Shown here piece after piece: positions 1 to 6,600 of a stretch of 7,701 nt of DNA (position 1 is the first letter of the stretch; each line of letters starts with the position of its first letter). Source of the DNA: Ga0077527 sp021300125 (lineage in GTDB: Bacteria > Pseudomonadota > Gammaproteobacteria > Burkholderiales > SG8-41). The notes under the pieces were generated by a model. It did not search any database, was not told the origin of the DNA, and was given only the letters and a program-made list of their open reading frames with translations. The stretch is from NCBI GenBank assembly GCA_046339595.1, contig JBKDUF010000037.1, forward strand, positions 1 to 7,701. Reading direction: 5' to 3'. The translations under genes and the position numbers were made by a program.

Positions 1-6
1 AGGGAG
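1..6 (+). promoter_or_regulatory. Ribosome binding site of the thiol dioxygenase gene
   Basis: AGGGAG lies six bases before the ATG at 13. It is a good Shine-Dalgarno match and fixes that start, even though the window opens directly on it. Confidence 0.6.
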
Positions 7-12
7 CAAGCC

Positions 13-630
13 ATGAGCAAGAATGCACAGCGTTTCCGCCACTTCATCGCCGAGATGACGCGACTGGTCGAAAAAAGCGGCCATGATGAAAAAACCATGC
101 ACGACTCCGGGAGCAGGCTGCTCGCCGATCTGATCTGCCACGACGACTGGCTGCCGGAGGAAGCCGCTCGGCCGCATCCACAGTTTTACCAGCAATACCT
201 GCTCTATTGCGATCCGCTGGAGCGCTTCTCGGTGGTGAGTTTCGTCTGGGGACCCGGCCAGAAAACACCGGTGCATGACCACACGGTGTGGGGCCTGGTC
301 GGCATGATGCGCGGCGCCGAACTCGCCCGTCGCTTCAGCCATACCGCGCCCGGCCAGCCGATGGCCGCCAGCGAAACCGAACGCCTGCTGCCCGGCCAGG
401 TCGACCGTGTATCGCCAACAGTCGGCGACATCCACGAAGTCTCCAACGCACTCAGCGACCGGCCGTCGATCAGCATCCATGTCTACGGCGCCAACATCGG
501 TGCGGTGAAACGCCATGTCTTTGATCCCGCCACCGGCGCCGACAAACCCTTCGTCTCCGGCTACTCCAGCCCGCTGATGCCGAACTTCTGGGACCGCTCA
601 GCGGAGGTCAGGGCCAGCATTCAACCCTAA
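13..630 (+). CDS. Cupin thiol dioxygenase, probably 3-mercaptopropionate dioxygenase (cysteine dioxygenase family)
   Basis: This is a cytosolic non-heme iron dioxygenase of 205 residues, the usual length for bacterial members, that oxidises a small thiol to its sulfinic acid with O2. The iron facial triad is visible as H88 and H90 in the motif PVHDHTVWG, plus H141 in GDIHEV. The Ser-His-Tyr triad of the family is S154, H156 and Y158 (SISIHVYG), followed by R167. The cysteine that is crosslinked to the active-site tyrosine in mammalian cysteine dioxygenase is missing: HDHTVWGL has no Cys. A Gln pair (Q60-Q61) lies where eukaryotic enzymes carry the substrate-binding Arg. Both points favour 3-mercaptopropionate dioxygenase or a promiscuous bacterial enzyme over strict cysteine dioxygenase; this is inferred from known family differences. 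The ATG start is supported by AGGGAG at 1-6. It is the first gene of a likely three-gene operon, whose promoter would lie outside the window. The family call is firm; the substrate is less sure. Confidence 0.9.
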   Translation: MSKNAQRFRHFIAEMTRLVEKSGHDEKTMHDSGSRLLADLICHDDWLPEEAARPHPQFYQQYLLYCDPLERFSVVSFVWGPGQKTPVHDHTVWGLVGMMRGAELARRFSHTAPGQPMAASETERLLPGQVDRVSPTVGDIHEVSNALSDRPSISIHVYGANIGAVKRHVFDPATGADKPFVSGYSSPLMPNFWDRSAEVRASIQP

Positions 631-638
631 ATAAAGTT

Positions 639-711
639 CAGGATGGACTGGATAGACAAGATCAAAGCAGCACCCATGCAGGGTTTAATCCTGTCCATCC
701 TGTCTATCCTG
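639..711. repeat. Palindromic intergenic element made of a 9-base tandem unit
   Basis: Two 24-base arms (639-662 and 688-711) are inverted copies of each other, matching at 20 of 24 positions, with a 25-base spacer. Each arm is itself about 2.7 tandem copies of a 9-base unit, consensus CAGGATRGA when read outward from the arms' common orientation. The transcript could fold into one long imperfect hairpin. The element fills most of the 94-base gap between the dioxygenase and the enoyl-CoA hydratase homologue, ending 13 bases before the ATG at 725. Similar CAGGATRGA-type repeats occur between genes in many proteobacteria, from memory, so this is probably one copy of a dispersed family. It may terminate, attenuate or stabilise part of the operon transcript. 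There is no U-tract directly after the right arm. Confidence 0.75.
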
Positions 712-724
712 TAAATTGAAATCC

Positions 725-1450
725 ATGAGCGACGAACTGCTGCGCAGCCACGACGGCCCGGTCACGCGGCTGACGCTGAACCGGCCGCAGAAGGCCAATG
801 CACTGTCGGCCACGCTGGTCGAGGCCCTGCTCGATGCCGTCGAATACGCCGCCACCGACGGCACGCGGCTGCTGATCCTGGAAGGGGCTGGCCGCCATTT
901 CTGCGCCGGCTTCGACTTCGGCGACCTCGCCACACTGTCCGACGGGGACCTTGCCCTGCGCTTCATCCGCATCGAAATGCTGCTGCAGGCGCTGCATCAT
1001 GCGCCGCATGCCACGCTGGCGCTGGCACAGGGCCGCGTCTTTGGCGCCGGCGCCGACCTCGTGGCCTGCTGCGGCCGGCGCATCGCCACGCCCGATGCCA
1101 CCTTCCGCATGCCCGGCCTGCGTTTCGGCGTGGTGCTCGGCACCCGGCGGCTCGCCGCGATGATCGGAACGGATCGCGCCCGGGACATTCTGGGCAGCTC
1201 GCGCGCCTTTGATGCCGATGAAGCGCTGGCCTGCGGTTTTCTCACCGCGGTGGCCCCGCAGGACGAATGGCCTGCCGCAGCGGAGGCCGCGCGGATCGCC
1301 GCGCTGACCCTGTCGCCGCCGGCCGCAGCTGCGCTGCTGCGGCGCAGCCAGCCCGACACCCGCGGCGAGGACATGGCCGAACTCGCGCGCTCGGTCGCAG
1401 CACCCGGACTGAAGGAACGCATCCGTCGCTACCGCGAATCCGGCAGCTGA
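725..1450 (+). CDS. Divergent enoyl-CoA hydratase/isomerase family protein
   Basis: This 241-residue crotonase-fold protein is slightly shorter than the usual 255-265. Family hallmarks are the N-terminal LTLNRPQKANAL (residues 16-27), the first oxyanion-hole segment RHFCAGFDFGDL (57-68), the second oxyanion-hole segment GRVFGAGADL (103-112), and the stretch FRMPGLRFGVVLGTRRL (127-143). The two acid/base glutamates of true hydratases are not conserved. The first, normally in a P-E pair, is G131, and the second aligns with D154. Simple hydration of 2-enoyl-CoA is therefore doubtful; an isomerase, hydrolase, decarboxylase or other acyl-CoA reaction is possible. I chose ATG 725 over an in-frame TTG at 716 because ATG is the stronger codon and the protein begins MSDELL there. 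Neither start has a clear Shine-Dalgarno sequence. It is followed 47 bases later by the quinone oxidoreductase gene, in the same likely operon. Confidence 0.85.
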   Translation: MSDELLRSHDGPVTRLTLNRPQKANALSATLVEALLDAVEYAATDGTRLLILEGAGRHFCAGFDFGDLATLSDGDLALRFIRIEMLLQALHHAPHATLALAQGRVFGAGADLVACCGRRIATPDATFRMPGLRFGVVLGTRRLAAMIGTDRARDILGSSRAFDADEALACGFLTAVAPQDEWPAAAEAARIAALTLSPPAAAALLRRSQPDTRGEDMAELARSVAAPGLKERIRRYRESGS

Positions 1451-1484
1451 AACCTGAAACCCTGCATCACCAACATTCCGAAAC

Positions 1485-1489
1485 AAGGA
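1485..1489 (+). promoter_or_regulatory. Ribosome binding site of the quinone oxidoreductase gene
   Basis: AAGGA lies eight bases before the ATG at 1498. It is a good Shine-Dalgarno match and supports that start. Confidence 0.55.
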
Positions 1490-1497
1490 CCTGAACC

Positions 1498-2493
1498 ATG
1501 AGCACCACCCTGCCCGCCACCATGCAAGCCGTAGAGATTTCCGCACCTGGCGCCCCCGAGGTGCTGAAACCGGTGACGCGCCCGCTGCCTCAACCCAAGG
1601 ACCACGAGGTGCTGATCGAGGTCACGGCCACCGGCGTCAACGGCCCCGACATCATGCAGCGCAAGGGCCTGTATCCTGCGCCGGCCGGCGCCTCCGACCT
1701 GCCTGGGCTCGAGGTCTCGGGCCACGTGGTGGCCCGGGGCGCCGCGGTGACGCGCTGGAATGTCGGCGACGCGGTGGTTGCACTGACCAACGGCGGGGGT
1801 TACGCGGAATATGTCGCGGTGCATGGCGAGCATTGCCTGCGCGCGCCCAAGGGCATCAGCCTGCACGATGCCGCCGGCCTGCCCGAAACCTTCTTCACGG
1901 TCTGGAGCAACGTGTTCATCGGCGCCGGGCTCAAGGCCGGCGAAACCTTTCTCGTGCACGGCGGTGCCGGCGGCATCGGCACCACCTGCATCCAGCTCGG
2001 CAAGGCCTTCGGTGCCAAGGTCATCGCCACTGACAGCCCGGCAACACGCTGCCAGGTGTGCAAGGACCTCGGGGCAGACCGCGTGATCGACTACAAGACC
2101 GAGGATTTCGTGGAGGTGGTGCGCGCCGAGGGCGGCGCCAACGTCATCCTCGACATCGTTGGCGGCGCCAACATCGAGAAAAACCTGAAAGCGGCAAGCC
2201 ACGACGCCCGCATCATCCAGCTTGCCTTCGCGGCCGGCTCCAAGGTGGAAATCAACCTCATGCCGGTGATGCTCAAGCGCCTGACCTACACCGGCTCCAC
2301 GCTGCGTACCCGCCCCGACGCCTTCAAGGCGCGCATCGCGCGTGAACTCGAAGCGCAGGTCTGGCCTCTGATCGAATCCGGAAAAATCCGCGTGGTCACC
2401 CACAGGATGCTGCCGCTGGCCGAGGCCGCCGCCGGCCATGCGCTGATGGAATCCAGCCAGCACACCGGCAAGATCCTGCTCAAGGTGCGCTGA
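1498..2493 (+). CDS. NAD(P)H:quinone oxidoreductase, PIG3/zeta-crystallin type (zinc-free medium-chain dehydrogenase)
   Basis: This 331-residue cytosolic oxidoreductase is full length for its family. Such enzymes transfer hydride from NADPH to quinones or other electron-poor C=C acceptors. The N-terminal GroES-like domain covers about residues 9-125 and includes ATGVNGPDIMQRKGLYP (44-60), LPGLEVSGHV (68-77) and GDAV (90-93). The Rossmann domain follows, with nucleotide-binding motif VHGGAGGIGT (153-162) and the later GADRVIDY (192-199). The end, HTGKILLKV, is typical. The catalytic and structural zinc cysteines of alcohol dehydrogenases are absent, which separates it from zinc enzymes. PETFFTVWSNVF (129-140) is typical of the PIG3 branch. 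An AAGGA box before the ATG supports the start. It is the last gene of the likely operon, with its stop only 14 bases from the convergent HD gene's stop. A role in reducing an acyl or quinone intermediate of the same pathway is possible but not shown. Confidence 0.92.
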   Translation: MSTTLPATMQAVEISAPGAPEVLKPVTRPLPQPKDHEVLIEVTATGVNGPDIMQRKGLYPAPAGASDLPGLEVSGHVVARGAAVTRWNVGDAVVALTNGGGYAEYVAVHGEHCLRAPKGISLHDAAGLPETFFTVWSNVFIGAGLKAGETFLVHGGAGGIGTTCIQLGKAFGAKVIATDSPATRCQVCKDLGADRVIDYKTEDFVEVVRAEGGANVILDIVGGANIEKNLKAASHDARIIQLAFAAGSKVEINLMPVMLKRLTYTGSTLRTRPDAFKARIARELEAQVWPLIESGKIRVVTHRMLPLAEAAAGHALMESSQHTGKILLKVR

Positions 2494-2499
2494 AGACGG

Positions 2500-2518
2500 A
2501 GGCTGCCTCAGGCCGCCT
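2500..2518. terminator. Weak hairpin between convergent genes
   Basis: AGGCTGCC and GGCCGCCT form an eight-position stem with one mismatch and a three-base loop. The loop (2508-2510) is the stop codon of the - strand HD gene, and the + strand stop lies just upstream. There is no T-tract on either side, so it is at best a weak or Rho-assisted end for the two converging transcripts. Confidence 0.25.
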
Positions 2519-3557
2519 GGGCAAAGGTGTGATCAGGCATACGCCGGCGCAGACACGACATATCGCGGATCTGCGCCAGTCTGCGCGCGTATTCAAAGTT
2601 CTTGCGCGCTTCGTGAAAATACAGGTTCACACCACCGAAACAGCGGTCAGCGTAGCGATAGACCCCGTCCAGGTCCTGTTCTAGCCGACGAAAAGCGCCA
2701 TTGAAAAAACCGGGCGTCTTGAAGACCAGGTCTTCCGCCGAGGCGAACAGGATTTTTTCATCGCCGCGTTCGTCAACCTGGCGCGCAATGCCGCCAAGCA
2801 CGAATTCCGGATACAGCCGGTCCAGGCATTTTTCGAGATAGCAGCGGTCGGACATCTGCGCGAGGATGTCGGCGCTGCCCAGCAGGTTGCCGAGCAGGCG
2901 CAGCTCGGGCCCAACCTCGATGCGCTGCACCGGGATTTCGTAACCGGTGAAATGTACGATGCGGCGGGCATCGGCGGAGAGTTCGGACAGTCCGGCTTCC
3001 GGCAGGTACCAGGCGAGGAAATCAGCGCCGCGGCTGACATGGATGCGCGTGTACTCGGCGCCATGGCGCTTATCGCTGTCGCCGACCCGGCGCAGGTAAC
3101 CGATGTCATGGAACAGTGCGGCGGCCAGCCCAACCAGAAAATGCCTCTCCCCGATGATCCGCGTTGCGTTCGAGTTCAGGCAACCGGCCATCAGCCTGGC
3201 CATCGCCAGCGTGACTTCGAGGGTATGCTGTGCATCGTGGTAGTCGGTTTCGCAACCGTAATACCCCGGGAATTCTCCCCGGAAGAGACGTTCGACGTCG
3301 GCGAACAGACGCAACACGCTGGAAGGAAAATCCCGTTGATAGGCCCGTTCATAGATGTGCGCGACGTGAAAGGACACCGCCAGCGCGCTGGTGGTGTCCA
3401 CCTCGTTGGTCACATCGTATTCTGCACGGCGCAAGCTCATCTGCGCGATCGCCTGAATCATGCGGTATAAAAGTCCCGGAACAAGGATTCTGTTGAGGTT
3501 GGATGATACATGGGCTCCCCACTCCCAATGGTAACGAAATGTTGACTCGGTGGGCAA
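2508..3557 (-). CDS. HD-domain metal-dependent phosphohydrolase, with class I cyclic-nucleotide-phosphodiesterase-like motifs
   Basis: This 349-residue protein is predicted to be soluble. The HD core shows YHDAQHT (residues 106-112), ALFHDIGYLR (147-156), HVSRGADFL (173-181), VHFTGYEIP (201-209) and GSADILAQMSD (227-237). The spacing H107-x3-H111, then H150-D151 and a late D230, copies the metal-site layout of class I cyclic nucleotide phosphodiesterases (YHNxxHA, HD, ADL). It may therefore hydrolyse a phosphodiester or phosphomonoester of a nucleotide; the substrate is unknown. The N-terminal ~100 residues and the C-terminal ~110 match no domain I recognise. The listed start is a TTG without a strong Shine-Dalgarno box. 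An in-frame ATG at 3461 would shorten the protein by 32 residues and leave the HD core intact. The gene is divergent from the long AsmA-like gene and convergent with the operon to its left. No partner sensor domain is fused to it. Confidence 0.8.
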   Translation of the reverse strand: MPTESTFRYHWEWGAHVSSNLNRILVPGLLYRMIQAIAQMSLRRAEYDVTNEVDTTSALAVSFHVAHIYERAYQRDFPSSVLRLFADVERLFRGEFPGYYGCETDYHDAQHTLEVTLAMARLMAGCLNSNATRIIGERHFLVGLAAALFHDIGYLRRVGDSDKRHGAEYTRIHVSRGADFLAWYLPEAGLSELSADARRIVHFTGYEIPVQRIEVGPELRLLGNLLGSADILAQMSDRCYLEKCLDRLYPEFVLGGIARQVDERGDEKILFASAEDLVFKTPGFFNGAFRRLEQDLDGVYRYADRCFGGVNLYFHEARKNFEYARRLAQIRDMSCLRRRMPDHTFAQAA

Positions 3558-3595
3558 CGCCGCCGTGGCGCCTGAGCCACTGGCAGCGACGTCTC

Positions 3596-3627
3596 TTGAC
3601 GCAAAACCGGCTATAAATCAATACAAT
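3596..3627 (+). promoter_or_regulatory. Candidate promoter of the coiled-coil AsmA-like gene
   Basis: TTGACG at 3596-3601 resembles a sigma-70 -35 box and TACAAT at 3622-3627 a -10 box. The spacing of 20 bases is longer than the usual 17; TCAATA at 3618-3623 gives 16 but fits less well. The AT-rich block stands out in GC-rich surroundings, and the ATG at 3657 follows about 30 bases later. The same 99-base gap must also hold the start signals of the divergent HD gene, so the two promoters probably overlap. Confidence 0.35.
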
Positions 3628-3656
3628 AGCCAACATCTGTTATTGCAAGCGACCTC

Positions 3657-6600
3657 ATGCATCCGCAAACTGTCTACGCAAAATCGTCCAAGGGCGTGCT
3701 GGAGTTCAAGAATAAGACGCTCAAGCTGGAACGCAATGCCGGGCTGATTTTCCTTGCCGTGGACGGCCAGTCGACATTCGTCGAGCTGGTTGCCAAAACC
3801 CATCTCGACACCAATACCGTCCAGAACATCCTCAACGAGCTGACCCGCTCCGGATACATCAAGATCCTCTCCGCCCCGGTCGCGACGGCGCCGGCCATTC
3901 CCGCGGATGCGGCAACAGCCAGCGACGACGACTTCGATCTCGATTTCACCTCGCCGGAAGCCGTGGCCAGGATCAATGCCGAGGCCCAATCGCGCAAGCA
4001 GAAGGAGCAAGAGGCCAAGGCGCGCGCACTGGCCGCCGCCAGGGCTGCCCTCGAAGCCAAGACCAAGCAGCAGTTCGAAGCCAGAGCCCGCGTTGAGGCT
4101 GAAGCCCGCGCCATGACCGAAGCAGAGGCCAAGGCCAAAGCCGATGCGGCGGCGAAGGCCGCCGAGGCGGCAAGGGCCAAGGCCGAGGCCGAGGCCAAAG
4201 CGGCCGCTGGTACCCAGGCCAGGGCTGTCGCCGAAGCCCGCCTGCAGGCCGCCCAGGAAATCACTGCGCGAGCAGCCGCAGAGGCCAAGGCCAGAGCCGA
4301 GGCTGAAGCGCGTGCACGCGCAGAGGCCCTTGCAAAGACCCAGCTTGAAGCAAAAGCCAGGGCCGAGGCTGAAGCGCGGGATAAAGCCGAGGCCGAAGCC
4401 AAGGCTCATGCCGCGGCGGAAACCAGGGCCCGCGAAGCACTGGAAGCCCAGATGAGGGCCATGGCTGATGCGCTGGACCACGCCAGGGCCGAAGCCCAGC
4501 GCGAAGCGGAAGCGCGGACCCGGATGGAGGCGGAAATTCGCGCCCGGCTGGATACTGAACGCCGCGCGCTCGCCGAAGCAGGGGCACGGACGAAGGCGGC
4601 CGAGGATGCCATCGCCCATGCCCGCCAAATGGCGGAGGAAGCGGCCCGCGCCAAGTCCGCCGCAGAAGCCAAGGCGGCCAGCCAGCAGGGGCACGACTCC
4701 GAATCGGTAGCGCGTGCCGAAGCGGCGATGAAAGCGCTCGAGGAGGCCAAGGCGCGAGCGCGTATTGAGGCCGAAGCCCGGGTTGCCGCAGAAGCCCGTG
4801 CCCGCGATGAGGCCGAGGCGCGGGCACGCGAAGAATCCCGGCGCAGGCAGGCGGAGGAGGCGGCAACCCAAGCCCGGCTCGAAGCGGATGCCAAGGCCAA
4901 GGCCGAACTCAGATCACTGCAGGAACAGGCTCGTCTGGCGACTCTGGAGGCAGAAGCCCGCGCTGATGAGGAGCGGCGCGCCCGCGAGGAAATGGAGTCA
5001 CGGATTACAGCTGAGCGCCGTGCCCGCGAGGAGGCGGAGGCCATGGTCAGCGCCGAACGTGGACTGCGTGAAGAGGCTGTGCGCAAGGCCCGGGACGTGG
5101 CTGAGGCAAAGGCACGCGCAGAGGTCCAGGCCGTGATCGAGGCTGAGCGCAAGAAACGGCTTGAAGCCGAAGCCAAGGCTGCGGCTGAAATTTCGGCGCG
5201 CCGGGTTGCCGAGCGCAAGGCGCGCGAAGAGGCGGAACGTCAGCTTGAACTGGCGCACCAGGCCCGCCGCGATGCCGAACGCCTTGCCAGGGACGCGGCC
5301 GGCGGCGAAAAGGCACAGGCAAGGCTGGCGAGCGAGGAAGCGGAAGCAAGGGCAATAATGGCCGAGGCCGCGTTGGCCAGGGCACAGGCCCGGGCTGAAT
5401 CTGAGCGCAAGGCGCGCGCTGAAGCCGAGGATAGGGCCAAGGCAGAGGCAGTAGCGCGTGTCATGCGCGAAAACGAGCTGCGCGAAAGCGCTGAGAAAAA
5501 CGTCGAGCTGCTGGTCGAGCAGGAACTGCGCGCTCGCGCCAAGGCTGAGGCCGAAGCAGATGCTCGTTACCGTGCCGAGGCCGGAGCGCGCGCCAAAGCT
5601 GCTGCCGCCGAGCGCAAAAAGCGCATGGAATCGGAAGCTCACAACGCCTCTTCCCAGCGCGCCGAAGCCGGGTCGCGCAGCAAGGGCGCGCCGGCTTTGA
5701 TTGCCGCCGGCGTGCTGCTGGCAGCGGGCCTGACCACGTTGCAACTGATGCCGCTGGACAGCCATGTGCCTGCAGTGGAGCAGATGTTGAGCCAGCGCTT
5801 CAACCAGCCGGTTCGTATCTCCAACATGCGCTACACGGTCTATCCGGAGCAGCAGCTCAGGCTCGAGCGGGTCAGCATCGGCGGCGTGCAGCAGATTGCC
5901 GCGGAATCAGTGACAGTCCAGATGATGCCCTGGACCCTCCTTGCGGGCACCCGCGACATCGATAGCGTCCAGGTTAGCGCGGTGACTGTCGAACCCGCCG
6001 GCTACGCCTTGCTGCCCGCGCTTGCAAGAGGCGGCGATGGCTCGACTCTGCAAGTGCGCCAGATCAGTTTCCGGGGGATCAAACTCGCCGCGACACCCAT
6101 CGACCTGCCGATGTTCGACATGACCGCCACCTTCGGCCGTAATGGTGCTCTGCAAAAAGCGCGCATGACCGACGGCAAGATGACGGTGGATCTGACACCG
6201 AAAGACGACGGCGTCACGCTGGCCATCCAAGGGCGCGAATGGCAGCCTCCGGTCGGGCCCCGGCTGCAGTTCAGCGAACTCTCGGTTTCGGCCCAGGCCG
6301 ATGCACAGCAGGCTACACTGACCGCCATCGAGGGCCGTATCGCTGGCGGCCGCGTCAAGGGCGCAGCCAAGGTCAACTGGGGCAGTGGTCTACGCGTCGA
6401 GGGCGAGTTCAGTATCGAGAACGCGCGTCTGCAGGAGTTGATTACCGCCTATACCAGGGAGTTCTCCGCCAGCGGCAGCCTCAAGGCGAGGGGCAGTTTC
6501 GTGCTGCAGGGCAATTCGCTGAAGACGCTCTTCGACAGCAGCGAGACCGAAGCGAATTTCACCCTAAACTCCGGCGAGCTCGGCAACGTCGACCTGGTGC

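Noticed and set aside
639..711. CRISPR-like or phage attachment interpretation of the 9-base repeats
   Set aside because: The units are contiguous without spacers, the arms are inverted, and there is no integrase, tRNA gene or Cas gene nearby.
716..724. TTG at 716 as the start of the enoyl-CoA hydratase homologue
   Set aside because: It adds only three residues, lacks a Shine-Dalgarno box and lies closer to the palindromic repeat; the ATG at 725 is the simpler choice.
704..1546. 280-residue - strand frame over the enoyl-CoA hydratase homologue
   Set aside because: The + strand protein has clear crotonase motifs; the - strand translation has no recognisable domain and is typical of antisense frames in GC-rich DNA.
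1429..2463. 344-residue - strand frame over the quinone oxidoreductase
   Set aside because: It is composed mainly of His/Gly/Ala/Arg without family motifs, while the + strand encodes a complete, well-matching oxidoreductase.
2952..3470. 172-residue + strand frame over the HD gene
   Set aside because: The opposite strand carries all HD metal-site motifs in the right order; this frame shows no domain and no start signals.
3618..4871. 417-residue open frame on the - strand opposite the large gene
   Set aside because: It is Gly/Leu/Phe/Arg-rich low complexity, the mirror of GCN/GAR codons in the Ala/Glu helix, and runs across the gene's promoter region. Similar - strand frames at 4406-5218 and 4998-5765 have the same cause.
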